A model generated the notes under the pieces. The model had not been told where the DNA came from and searched no databases. It saw only the letters and a program-made list of their open reading frames with translations. A program made the translations under genes and the position numbers. This document shows positions 1 through 12,496 of a stretch of DNA of 64,000 bases, piece by piece; within the stretch, counting starts at the first letter, position 1, and each line of letters opens with the position of its first letter. Source of the DNA: Knoxdaviesia capensis (Eukaryota > Ascomycota > Sordariomycetes > Microascales > Gondwanamycetaceae); NCBI GenBank assembly GCA_001510575.1, contig LNGK01000007.1, forward strand, positions 744,001 through 808,000, in the 5' to 3' direction.

Positions 1-1313
1 TGGCTGAAGTGTACAGTACTGTGTGTATCTGGCAATTGTTTCTTTCCTTTTTTAGGCTCGTTGCTCCTTGCTGGACCCCCGTCCACAGACACATGCTTAA
101 ACAGCCTTCCTCTCAGACTCTATGCTGGTGGGATGGAAGCATGGGAGGGGGGTGGCAGGAATTGGGGGAGGGGGGGCACCCCCAAAAAAGAAGAACGCAA
201 AAGACAAGGGACCACATGGCGCGCTTCGCTTACGGGAATATACTCGGCCGACCAGCTGTCCTGTCTCCCAATACGAAAGTGGGCGGCAGGATTGCTATGT
301 CAGGGGGGAGGGAGGGATCTCTCGGCCTGGTGTTTCTTTTTTCTTCTTTCATCTGAATGCTTATTTTGGGGGGAGTTCGTTCGCAAGTTTGGCTGCAGGA
401 TCTCGGCAGTGAGCAACAGGGCCAGGACAGATGGCGGGGAGTGTATGTGTGTGCCCGTAGGAAAGGAGAGAGGATCTAGAGTACAGTACACTACAAAGGA
501 GGATATGCAGGACAAGGGGACTCTGGTGTCCATTCTCCTACTCTTCTCTCTTCTCTCTTTCTCTCTTCGTCCCCCTCCCCGCAGACTCGACCGGTGTGCA
601 CGGCACCGGCGTATGTGCAGACGCAGATCCACAAAAGAGTGGGAAAACAGACGCATACTGTGCCCTGCTGCGGCTATATATACAGTACAGTACAGTACGT
701 GTAACAAGCTCAACCCAACCGGCTCTGAGCAGCTCTCCATGCCCACAGTAGCGAGACTGTACGAGCATGGCCTTAGGAGGGATGTGTCCCCGTCCTGCGC
801 TGCCGGTGGCCGCCTAATCCACACACCGCAAGCCAAGGGCGGCCAGCCTTCGTCCTAGCTGGACCGGACCTATGCACTCAAGATATGGATGGTGTCGATA
901 CGGAGGAAAAAGTATAAAATAAGAACTGACACGTTCTAATGCACAATAGGGCCTTCTCCCCCCAAGCCGGGCCACGGCGGTCCCCATTTTTAAAGAAGCC
1001 CGTCCCACTGCGACCTTAACTTGACCTCCACTTACTCCCACTCTTTCTTATACGGACCCATTCTTTTCTCTCCTTTTTTTCCCTTTCTTTCCCTAGGTGG
1101 ATCCTCACCGAGGAGGTTTTGCTCCGGACCCCCCGGTGCTTTTTATTAGACTTTTGTGCCAGAGCGTTCGTTCTAAAAATGTCCTGTGGGTGAGGGTCGG
1201 AGAGGAAGAGAGAGGCAGAGAGGATCCTGTGAGGGCACGGACGCGAACCTGAGTCAAGAGTTCAGGAGTTTTTGTGAACAGAAATAAGAAAATAAGAATA
1301 AAAATAGTCGAAG

Positions 1314-1350
1314 CAGAAGAGGAAGAGGAAGAGGAAGAGGAAGAAGAAGG
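1314..1350. repeat. GAGGAA-type purine microsatellite
   Basis: Imperfect tandem repeat of GAAGAG/GAGGAA units, about 37 bases. It creates a false poly-Glu frame on + and a poly-Ser or poly-Phe frame on -. Confidence 0.9.
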
Positions 1351-2887
1351 ACCCTTTCCCAAGATTAATCACTCCCACAACCCAACCCCACAAGATACGA
1401 ACGTGGGCAGCACGCAGCTGTGTGTATTTTCGTCGACACATGGTAAGTTCCATCTGTGGCATGAAGTACTACTGTACATCTTCGCCTTACTCATGGCGCC
1501 GTGTCTTTCGGCTTCTCCTGTAGCCGGGCCACAGACACGAACGAGATCCTGCGGCTGGCTGGCTGCATCCGGTAGGTGGCCAGGGCCTGGGGACAGCCAG
1601 ACAGACCGACAGACAGCAAGCAGTCTTCGCGGTGCCTCCCCCGGACCAAGAGCTTCCGGCGGTGAGACCATTCCTGTTGCTGCGTGCCTAACCACTGGAG
1701 CGTCGTTCCTTTTCCGCCTGTGCCGGCCAGCGGCCCTTTTTTTCTGTCGCACAAAGTTTCCCACCCTCTCCGTCTGTGCTTGCGAAGGACGCAGAACTCG
1801 CCTCTGGGGGGTGGTATTTGCCGCCTCTCTGCTATGATGTCCTTTTTCTCCTCTTTCTCTCTTGCGATGTGTTTTGCCCCTTCTTCCTCTTCTGCTGCGT
1901 ACACTGCTCCTCCCTCTCAATACTCGCGGGAATAGAGGAAGCACGCAAAGGAACCATGCACCAATATGCAGATGTGTGCATGTGTGTATGTACCTATATC
2001 TCCCAGACAATCCGCCATCTCGCAATCCCCGGCTTCTCCCCGGGTGAAGATTTCGAGGGGAGAGAGACAGAGAGAGATTAGGCTTTTTGTCCGGCGCTGG
2101 GACTGGCCCGGGGCTATTCTCGTCTGGTGGGAAGTGTACGTGCTCTAGCCTACAAGAGTGGCGATTAGTCTCCCCCTCGCCTATCCTTTCGACTGCAAGT
2201 ATAAAGTTGCCTTGAGGTTGTCTAGACGTTTGATTCCATTTTATTTGTATTTTAGTTTGCCCTAAATCCCCCATTCTGCGTTAGAGCTCTGACCCCAAGC
2301 TGGAGTGGTGTGCCGGACAGGCTATGTGCACCCCCATCACCAACACCACACAGAACCCAAAATAAGACACGACACTCGCAGATGTTAGTGAGCTTCACAC
2401 GGCCGATGGGTTTATTTAGACCAGCTGTACCACTTCTCTGGAGACACACCATAGCTCTGGTATAAAAATATAAAAAACTAAAATAAATAAAATTAGAGCA
2501 AAGATAAAATCGAGCCAGCCACGTCCTTGACAATGCTGAGAAGCAGACCAGACCGGAGATGCCGCAGGCCGTTGCCCAGGCCGTCCAGCTGTAGCAGAGA
2601 GCTCTGTATGCAAACTTCGGCGGTTCTCCCTTCTGGCCCTCTGTCTCGGTGTCTGTTGTTGGAGAGAAAGAGGGGGGGGGACAACAACCGGTCTCCTGCA
2701 GCCGGGGGAGATCTAAACAGACACAGACATAGTACTAGCCCACCAACAGCAGCACATCGCCAGCTGTTTCGCCTAGTCTTTTCCCGGCAGGCAATCGCGC
2801 CACTTCCGGCTTCAATCTTGTTTTTCTTGTTACTTGATTTTATTTTTGGCCACCTTTGGGCTGGGCTGGGCTGGGGCTGCAACGTGC

Positions 2888-2948
2888 TGTGTGTGCGTGT
2901 GTGTGTGTGCGTGTGTGTGTGTGCGTGCGTGTGTGTGTGTGTGTGTGC
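2888..2948. repeat. (GT)n microsatellite with GC interruptions
   Basis: About 60 bases of GT repeats interrupted by GC at several points, so the array is imperfect and probably old. It accounts for the Cys/Val and His/Thr-rich frames nearby. Confidence 0.93.
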
Positions 2949-5900
2949 ATTGTTGGTCGTGCATTCACACCAAGGGCTGGGCACACACTCTCTTTCTCAG
3001 CCTGGCCGTGTCCCCGAAGTTTCCGGAGATACGGGGCGTGTAGACGGTGTCTCTTACCCCCGATTTCCACCTTGCCAAGGGACTGACTAGATTTTCCCCC
3101 AAGAAACGCACACAACAGAGACCACGCTGACAGCTCCGCCAATGCAGCTCCCGGACTGTTCCCTTCCCGTTCCCAACAACGATCGGAGAAACGGGAAACA
3201 TGGAATCCCACGCCCGGCCGGGATTTCTCAGGCGTTGGTAATACACACATTGCAAGCTGGAAACTTCGTCGCGCGCGCCCCAAGTCCAAGGCCGCGCGCC
3301 TCGTCATGGTGACCAGCGCTGGCGGCTTAGGAGAGCCTTATCAAGACAAACACAGGTCCAGGAACACCGGGAGAGAGGAGGCTCGATGGAAAGGATTCGA
3401 GACATTCCGGCGGGAAACGCCAGAACCAAGAGGAAGAAAAAAAAAGGGTGAGCCCACCCACCACCACCACCACCACCCGCAAAAAGCCAAGGTCCGGGCG
3501 GCTTGAATTCCGGACCAAGACCAGGCCAGGGCTGAAGACCGCCCCAAAATTACCCTTCTAGACGGGGTTCGAGAACCAAACAGAATAAGGGTTACGCCAT
3601 GGTTTCTAAGAGATTGGAAACTCAGCGGGCCTGGCATTTCTAATCGGGCTTCATGCCAGCCGCGCGCACACAACTCGCGATTCCGTAACGCTCATCTCAG
3701 CAATCGCCGGATCTTTCGTCATTAACAATGTCTGACGAAGGGCACACAGACACGTCTTTCGGAGCATTGTGTAATCGGTCTCGAAACTAAATATACTAAG
3801 GAGTAGTCCCTCCACTATACACACGAGAAGAAGAACAAGAAGAAGAAGAAGACGATTAAGAGACGAAGGTTGTTGACACCCACACTCGCTCAATGCTCAG
3901 CGAGCGACTGAGAGCTGCCAGACCCCGACGACGTCACTCTTTGCGACAGAGGTGAGGGGATGATCCCACCAGCAACCACCCACCCACTCCAAACAAAAAG
4001 AAAAAAAAACACCACGAATCAGAAGCCCTCGCGGAAGACACACCAACCGGCCGGTCACGGACTCCAAGCAGAGAACCGCCCGGGGACAGAGAAGGGCTAG
4101 GAGAAATCGCGGGTTGTGTCTCTGTGTGTGTATACGAGCGCGGAGAAGAATGAACAAACACGAGAAAAAAAGCAGGGTGTGTGGAACGCCTGAGTCCCCC
4201 GTTACTCCGTGTGATAACGCTCTAACTTCGTTTTCGATGACAGCCAGCAACTCAACCTATCACGTCCGCCGAGACTAACGCAGCCATCGCTAGGAAACCA
4301 CCACCTCCCCCCGCAAAACAATCCGATATCTCGGAGACGACTCGGCATATTTGCCCCGGCGGAGGTGGCTCTCTCCATTCCTCCTCCCCCCCACTGTAGC
4401 ACACACACACAAGATAGACTCTCATTCTGACACGCAGTTTGGGGGAGCGAGAAACACCTCCACGACAACGACGACATCGAACAGGCCCGTTTTGATGCCA
4501 GTGTGTGTAGATGTGTCTGTCCCCACGGTAGCCGGATTGTCGAGTTGGGATGCCAGATCAGGTCGCCGTGAGTGTGTCCCGGCCTTTTCCCACTGTATTG
4601 CATCACGGCATTCCGTCGTTGTGTGCACATTGTGAACGAGTTCCAGGCCCGCGAGCCACTAACACAGGGCGAGATCCAGCCCCAGCCTGTGAATATCCGG
4701 ATAAACGCCCTATCGTGGCAAAAAAACATCCTCCTTCAGTGCTCCATGACCACGGCCACGCGGGTCGAGAGAGGAAAAAAAAAGAAAAAAAAAAAAGAAA
4801 AACATAGCTACGGCGGCTTCGCGTGAACGGAGGACAACCTGGACGGCGAAAAAACAAGTGAAGCGAGCCGCGAGAGCGAGCCCACCTAGACGATAAAAGA
4901 CCAGGGTCTGTCGTGCATCTCAGGAAGTGTTTCTTCGCCGGGTGGTCAAAGCCTGGACCGATATGACGACATGAAGACAGACAGACTTTATAGGGTGTAC
5001 CTCCATCCATAATAAAGGGAGAAACGGAGCCTGGAAGACACTCTCAAAACGCAGTAAGTAAATGCACCAAGTAGCCCTCCCTCTCCTGTAGAACGCCACG
5101 ACGGGGGCGAATTCACTCCTCTTTGCCTTTTTCTGCCTCCCCTCCCCGGTTTTCCCGCACAACCTCCGTGGGTCGTCCGTGGCTCCGCTGAATTGGCGCT
5201 ATCAGGAGTGATATAGAGAGGATATGAATCGCGCGAGAGAGAGCGAGAAAGTGCTTCTCGGGGCTTATCGGTATCGTTGCGAGTATAGATATCACTCGAT
5301 AGTATCGGACACAGACGTCACTTCGCTCGGGGTCTGGCCAGGTCGACAAAGTGGCAGCCATCACCTGGTTCTTCTTCAGTGGGAAGTATCCTAGCGACGG
5401 AGACCGAGACAAAAGCTGGACGAAGAACCTTAGGCTCGACGCCTGCACAGCCGGTCCAACGACCTTCACCACCATCGAAATAATAGCCAGAGAAGGTTTC
5501 TGGCAACCCGTGTCATCAATTATCTGTCTCCCGTATATCTTGGTTTTTTCCCCTTCACCGGAGTGCTTTGCCGGGCTCCCCCATTACCAGTTGCTGCCCC
5601 CACCCCTGATGATCTTCTGATCCCCTTCGCCTCTTCAGTGCTCTTGCGGCTGATTCTTTGGGCTCGTTCTCTTCTCCTGTCGAGGTGGCATTCCAGGCCT
5701 CAACGACGTAGTATACCACCACCACCACCACCACCCACCCACCGCCTTTTTAGCCTGTTGCACGCAGGTTATACTCTCATGGATGTATGCATGGAAGCTC
5801 TCTTACTAGTGACAGCCTAGACGTGTATATATATACTGTATGAACAAACTCGTGCGAGCCGGAATGCGCGTGTGTTGTAGTCAGCAGCTTACCAACACCG

Positions 5901-5970
5901 GCCCATTCCTCGCCGGGTGGCCCTGAACTGGGGATGGTGGATCGATGGACACCAGGCCTGGCCCTGGTTG

Positions 5971-6018
5971 AGACACAGAGACACAGAGACACAGAGACAC
6001 AGAGACACAGACACACAG
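5971..6018. repeat. (GACACA) hexamer tandem repeat
   Basis: Alternating GACACA and GAGACA units run for about 48 bases, ending in a short CA stretch. Noncoding. Confidence 0.9.
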
Positions 6019-9000
6019 GCCCGGTCTGGCATCTCGATGAGGGTCTGTGTGAGCGTTGTGGCCAGACCTGCAGCTGAGTTCGATGAAGACCAGAAAGAGA
6101 AAAAAAGAGAGCGAGAGAAAGAAAGAAACTACTGCTGTCGTCATCGTGCATGGCGTCTCCCCTATAATGATAGCCTTTTAACCTTTCACCACCATATGGC
6201 GGCGGCCCTGGCAACCTTAGCGAGAACACTACACAAGCACACACACACGCTCTGGCGTTTCCGCTCTCTGCTGCTAGTATCGGCCGTTGACCGGTGCCAG
6301 GTCATATGCTGCTGCGTTGTGCATACAGACACGAAACAGGAATGTGGCCCCGCTGTACACTATCGTGGTGTTCATTTGTATTCATTTATGCATCAATCCG
6401 CCCGATGCTCACTCCAGGGATTTCACGGTAGGATTCTGGCGTACACACAAACCCACTCATACCGATGATGATCTCAGTGGCGGGACACACACACAAGGTC
6501 TCTGGAGATTGTCTCTGACGCTGCTATATCCAGACCCAGCGAGACTCACTCCCCTCGCAACGGCTTCTCGCAGGTTTGCCGCCCAATGCATCTGTACAGT
6601 ACGTAGTATGTCTGTGAGTGGCTGCTCGTATCAACATGGATGCCGATGGCCAATGGACCACTTCTGGACCTCGCGGGCACTTCTGGTCGGTCCCCTAGAT
6701 CCACCCTAGACAGTTCTTCACGTTCTCGGTGGTATCGTGCAGTTCCAGTTTCTTTCTTCCTCTCTTTTCGCTCGATATTCGCCCTATCTCGAGTCCTTTC
6801 GCCCGCCACAGAACACCCCAAACCTCTCCCCAAGTCAAGCGACTCATGGGATTATGGAAATTGCCCCCTTCCGTAGACCCATCCATGACGACACTGCCGA
6901 TTCTCTGTCTCGCTCTCTTTGGCTTTTCGCTGTTTGCTTCCCCACCCCTGGTTTCTGCACCCCGTCTTTTGTCCTAGTCCTAAACCTTCTTTCTGGCTGC
7001 TGGAGGTTTATTTTATCTTATTTCTTTATACCATTGATCGGCCACTTTGAGCATGCGGTGGAAGGAGACACGAGCAGCCACGCTTGAAGTGTCCCTACGT
7101 AAACCGTAACTTTATTTTGCTCCAGATAAGATTGATATGCAGAAGAGTGCAGTCGTTCCCGGAGCTGAAAGCCCTCTTTCCACTACGATTGTTTTGCTTA
7201 CCTTCTCGTGGGAGCATCTACACGTACCAATTTTGCCCCAAAGAAGCCCCCCCCCAAAAAAAAAATTACTGGGAGAAGCACCTGCTCAAGTCCTCCGGAG
7301 CCCGTGGCGCCAGAGCCTCCGGGGACGGGCCGGGGAAGTGCGGTGCGGCACCGAGACGAGGGGGGGAACTTAAGCCCGGCCACGCCATTCCCGCCAGTTA
7401 CGAGCACCAAAAAAAAAAGCCCACGACTAAATTCCGCCCTTCGTCACGCCGAAAAGCAAGTATGATGTATGAAGACCACAAAAAAAATAAGACACAAAAA
7501 AATAAAAATAAAAATCAATGCCAGGGGGCCGTTTAAAGTTTGGCCGTCCATCGCCTCCCCCGCCTAGCTCGCTGCTCTGTGCGATCGAGCCATTTTGACG
7601 TCGGCCATGGCATTTCCGCTAGAGCGCAGTTGCGCGGGAACAAGCAGCCCAGAAATTAAACATCTGGATCCCCTCCGCTCCGCCCAAGGGGTCGTTGTGG
7701 AGGCGCACCCAGCGGCTAAGCTCGCCAAAGCCTCGCAGCTGCTCGCCTTCTCGGAATCTACATGTAGCGGCTTGTGTCCAGGACGCCGACAGGGTGGGTG
7801 GGTGTTACCCCCAAAGAGAGACTGATATGTACTGTGAAGAGAGAGACAAAAAGAGAAAATGAGTCCTCATCTACACCGTCGACTCGTGAGCACGACAATC
7901 GACCTCGCCCGTCCAGAAATGGCTCCCCCGACTTCCGCAGCCGTGTGGTGTGCCCTCTTCGGCCACAGCACCCGCACAACATGCCCGTCCAACGCGGGAT
8001 TGGACGTCGTCCTGATTCTCAGTTTCATACCCACCGAGAGCGGCCCTCCGGGGTGGTTGACCGCAAAGTCCTGGCGCGCCTGGTCCCCGCCACACGGCCA
8101 TGGAACGCCAGCAGTGGCGTCTGGACCGGCAGAGCGCAAAGCTCGAGGGGTGTAGTCATAGGGCAGACGCCAAACCATGAACAAGAGCAGATACAAAGGA
8201 ATCGTACAGACCGGTCGGTGACGCAGTGTGCACAGGTCGTGACGTCTGGGGGCCGGGTCAGACACACACAAGGGGGGGGGAGGGGTGCCAGGTTCCAGAC
8301 TTCGTTCTTGACGAAGATCGACTGAACCCAGGTCCTGGCCGAGTCCGTCCCCCCCGACCTACAGTACGTTTTATTTCTTTCGCCAGCCCGGCCGAGTCGT
8401 GGAGTCGTGTTCGGGGCCGTATGCAGTTCTCAAAATTAGTACAACCAGACGCATAGATACACACACACATGGTACGTACATACAGTTCACAGCGGTCGTC
8501 CGGCGCTCGTTTTTGCGCTCTTTGGAGGGGCGTTCCCCGGCGAACATCCGGCATGTTTGCGGTCGCTGTGTGGCTCTCGGTCTACAGCTCTCTCCCATGG
8601 GCAAGAAGCTAGATCAATAAGTCCAGATTTTTTTTTTAATTAAGGAAGAGCCCCAATTCCATCAGCGGACAAAGCTTCTTCAGCTAGACGTCAGAAGAAC
8701 TTGTGCTCTGCGGCTCCGGAAGACCGACAATTCCAGTCACGGCAGAGAAGGCAAGTTCCTATTTTCCCCAGTAAACCGTCCATTGTGTCTATGCAGTAGT
8801 GCCGGTCCAGCACACCCAGACCCCGGTCTCAGGCCCACGCCCTTCACGGCGTTTGCAATACCGGTGGACGAAGCACAAACGCAGGCAAAGAGGCAGAGGA
8901 GGGAGGGGAAAAACCGGCTTTTCCAATTGCATCACCAAGACAGCGCAGATCCCGAATGGAAGAGGAAGGGGGGGCAATATACTCTCGCACATATACCTCA

Positions 9001-9074
9001 CAGATACTCACACACGCACATATAGCCATGCCGACACAGGTTAAGACCAATTCACCAGGCCGGCATTGGAGAAG

Positions 9075-9101
9075 CCACACACACACACACACACACACAC
9101 C
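9075..9101. repeat. (CA)n microsatellite
   Basis: A nearly pure run of about 13 CA units in noncoding DNA. Confidence 0.92.
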
Positions 9102-9822
9102 ACGAAGTCCATGCCAAGACCCAAATCCGCACCGGTCAAACAAAAGACGCCAACGACACGCTGGGATACGGTGTGTGTATGAGAAAGAAGCAGGGGGGAT
9201 GGGAGGGGGGTTCTTTTTTTCTTCTTTTTTCTCCATTCTTTTTGTTCCCATGCCTGGCTTGCTGCTTGCAACCACCATCTGCACATGCAAGTGCAGGTGT
9301 AGCGTGTTTTAGAGGTCCAGCGTCTGTGTGTGTGTGTATGTAGGTCTTCAAAGAGAGAAGAAAGAGAGAGGGTGGGTGGGTGATATGCATGGAGACACTC
9401 ACACACGGTGACGAGGGGCGTGTGCATTATTCTCGTGTGTGGAAGGTCGTCTGAAGAAGCGATAGAAGGAAAGGAAAACAGATAATACACAGTGTAATGC
9501 AGCCGATGCTAGAAAATAGATTATAGAAAGTGAGAAGAAACAGTGTTAGAAAAGAACAGAGCTAATTCCTGGCGAGGTTACATGGCCGGTGGACGGATAT
9601 AGACGGGCCAGGTTTGTGTTGGGCCAATACAGGACGGTTTGGTGGGCGCGGTACAGGATACTTGAACTGCTGATAGAAAATAGTATACACTGGAAGTACC
9701 GTGGACTTGGTTTATACGGGGGGAGGACTCTTCTGTGGTTTGTGGCATAGAGGGAGATGTCGAAATCCGACGATGGAGATCCGCCTTATTTTGGCTTCTT
9801 ATTTTCTATATACATTTTTTGG

Positions 9823-9846
9823 AAAAAAAAAAAAAAAAAAAAAAAA
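9823..9846. repeat. 24-base poly-A run
   Basis: Twenty-four consecutive A residues after TTTTTTGG. It could be a homopolymer or the tail scar of a retrotransposed transcript. I see no retrogene body upstream and no flanking duplication, so a plain homopolymer is the safer reading. Confidence 0.85.
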
Positions 9847-10097
9847 GGAACGGCTTGTGTCTGGCGAACTCAAATAAAAGCGCCGAAGTCAGCTCTCCGG
9901 CTGCCTTACCAGGCAGAGCCAATTTTCTTTTCTCAACGCCTCAGAGCCTCCTCTCCTGTGGTTGAACCTCGCTCCCTCTCCAGCTATCGTGGGAAGTGGT
10001 GATAGCCTCAACTTGACGTGCCAACCCGCACCAAACCCCCGCAAGAAACAAGCCCTCTCTCCGGCGTTGCTTCTCCTGCTCAGCTCTTCCCCCCCCC

Positions 10098-10150
10098 NNN
10101 NNNNNNNNNNNNNNNNNNNNNNNNNNNNNNNNNNNNNNNNNNNNNNNNNN
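10098..10150. other. Assembly gap (53 N) flanked by poly-C
   Basis: Fifty-three unknown bases are bordered by seven C on the left and six C on the right. The break probably sits at a poly-C homopolymer, so the N count need not be the true size. Translations that span it are meaningless. Confidence 0.98.
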
Positions 10151-11134
10151 CCCCCCGTGATGGCTTCTTCTTCCGCTCTTTTCACCGTGTATCTCGGATC
10201 CTCTCTTCCTGTTCGTCTCCCACCGGCCTGCCATGCTTTTCAGGCCCGTTTGCTGCTCGCTGCCAGCCTCCAACGATGTTCCTTCTATTCACACACCCCC
10301 CCCTCCCTTTCTGCTGCACCTTAATCTTCTGCTTTTTCCGGGGATTCTGCTAGTACGTAAATCCTCCTAGTCCCATTCTATCCACCCAAATAGAACATCG
10401 AGAGATGTATCCACTCGTCCAGGTCTGTGTTGTTTTCCAATCTTGGCTTCCCAGCTCTAAACATACACAGTACAGTACACAACACTCCTACCACTCTCTC
10501 TATCTTTCTCACACGCCCCCCCCCCTCCCCATGTCGTATATTATTTTCTTATATGTGGACTTTCTGTCTCCCTCCAACCTTTGCCATAGTCCGGACCACA
10601 TTATCAGCTGCATCTGTGTGTCCCTCTCCATTATCTACATATATATCTATCTTGCCTATGCTCATCATCTCTCTTCCACTTCCAGCTCCAATCTCCCAAG
10701 ATATATAACAATCCCCCTTCCCCTTCCGCCTCCAGATCTTTCCTCCAACTTCACCTTGTTTGTCTTCATCGTCTCTCTTTCTCTCCCTCAATCACGCACC
10801 CACTCCTGTCATCCACCCAAACACACGTCTCGTCTCTCTGCCTTTGGTCGTCTGCACACACACACACACACATCATCAACCTCCACCTCATCTTCCTACA
10901 GGTTCTTTCCCTGGTCCCATTGACTCTCCTCGCCGTTTGTGCTTCATCTCTCTTTCCTGCCCGCCCTCACTGGAACATTTTACACCTCAGCTCTCCCGAG
11001 ACACGCACCCGCTGTGAGGGTCTCGTTTGCGACACTTCTCCCAGCCAGCTACACACAGGCATACTCATTCACTCACCTCCTCATCAGTCTCAACCTCTCC
11101 TCTCCGCCTTCACAGACTCCCTCCATCAGCCACA

Positions 11135-12496
11135 ATGGACTCTATGTACTACATCCCCATAACGGCGGACGCCTCCACCCACAGCCAACAAACCTCGCTT
11201 CAGGTCAGTTCTCTCCCTCTGCCTATGTCGTCCTGCTTCCTCCTGTTCCCCCGCCCCGTTCCCAGCTAACCAGTCCCAATGCTCGTCCCCCCTCCGCAGA
11301 AATCCGACTCCGACGCCATGTTCCACGCCGAATCCACCTCATACCCCATGGCCTGGGACTCAACGTCGACCCCGGCCTCCAGCGCCGCCTCGAGCGCGTG
11401 GTTCAGCCCCGTGCCCGTCACCTCCAGCAACATGTACGACTTCAACCACATGGTGGCCGCCGAATCGTCGCCGTACCTGGCCAACGGCTGGAGCCACATT
11501 GCCGCCGCCGCCGCCGCAACACCGCCGTACACGCCGCCCATGGCCCACTCGGCCCAGCTGTCGGCCGTGGCCGCCGCCAACAGCCACCACCAGCGCCACG
11601 GCAGCCGCAGCGGCGGCAGCGGCGCCGCCAACGCGAGCAGCAGCAACAGCAGCCACGCCAACGCCTTCTACATCTCCAGCAGCCGCGCCAGCATCAGCTC
11701 GGCCAGCGACCTCAGCGACATGGTCACCTTCGACTTCGACCCGTCAGTCGGCGCCGGCTCGGCCCTGGACGGGCCGTCCGCCCTGCACGCCGACCTGGTC
11801 GCCATGAGCACCACGCCGTCGCGCGCCGGCTCGGTCGCCCTGGGCATGGCCGACGGCCTGTCGGCGGCCGGCGGGCCCGACGCGGCCGGCTCCGGCTCGA
11901 CCAAGCAGCGCACGCAGCGCCAGCTGCGCACCGCCAAGCGCAGCAAGCGGCCGTCGGCCGCCCCCACGCCGTCGTCGTCCAGCTCGCTCTCGTCCATGGC
12001 CAAGCCGGCGCTGCCGTCGCCGACCACCCCGGCGCTCAGCGACGTCGAGGACGACGACGACGAGGACATGGACGAGGACGACCTGCTGGAGGCCAGCAGC
12101 GGCGGCGGCAGCGGCGGCTCGGCCGACCCGCAGTCGGCGGCGCGCCGCATGCAGCGCGCCGCCCACAACACCGTCGAGCAGAAGTACCGCGGCCGCCTCA
12201 ACGTGCACTTTGCCGAGCTGCTCGAGCAGCTGCCGGCCGCGCTCGTCGACGGCGGCATCCACGCGCTGGTGGCCGCGGCCGCGGGCGCCGGAACCGGCCC
12301 GGGCTCGGCGATCCCGGGCGCCGGCCCGGTGCCGGGCGCGCCGGGCGCCAAGGCCGGCGGCAAGAGCCGGCGCGGCACCAAGTCGCGCACCGGCGTCAGC
12401 AAGGTCAAGGTGCTGCGGCACTCGATCGACTTTATCCAGCTCCTGACCAACGAGAACGCGGCGTTGCGCGAGCAATTGGAGATGCGGACGCGGTAG
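11135..12496 (+). CDS. bHLH transcription factor, SREBP/Hms1/Tye7-type with very long loop
   Basis: Two exons, 11135-11203 and 11300-12496, with a 96-nt intron (GTCAGT donor, CCGCAG acceptor), give 421 aa. The short first exon encodes the N-terminus, starting MDSMYYIP. Residues 40-270 are Ala/Ser/Gly-rich low complexity, and an acidic patch lies near residue 265. The basic region and helix 1 (about residues 305-338) contain HNTVEQKYR. This has the H5/E9/R13 pattern of E-box binders and the tyrosine before the arginine that marks SREBP-type bHLH proteins. Helix 2 (KVKVLRHSIDFIQLL and following) begins only near residue 388, so the loop is about 50 residues of Gly/Ala/Pro. No membrane segments are visible, unlike true SREBP. 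In yeast the long-loop relatives Hms1 and Tye7 act in the nucleus; the target genes here are unknown. It stands alone downstream of a gene-poor stretch. Confidence 0.88.

Larger units (their letters stand above)
1..11134. other. Gene-poor region upstream of the bHLH gene
   Basis: No gene can be supported here. Open frames of 60-300 codons exist on both strands, but none shows a recognisable domain, and many are low-complexity readings of simple repeats. The stretch holds several microsatellites, a 24-A run, recurrent TACAGTAC palindromes and one N gap. From about 10400 to 11130 the + strand is strongly C/T-rich, as expected for the promoter and leader of the bHLH gene starting at 11135. A long noncoding transcript or a lineage-specific gene with small exons cannot be excluded by eye. 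Confidence 0.7.

Noticed and set aside
1369..2274. 301-codon minus-strand frame
   Set aside because: Arg/Gly/Pro-rich translation without any domain, with no clear splice or promoter context. A frame of this size is expected occasionally in GC-rich noncoding DNA.
7867..8271. 134-codon minus-strand frame in the gene-poor region
   Set aside because: Composition is fairly protein-like, but no motif is recognisable and three other frames are open over the same bases.
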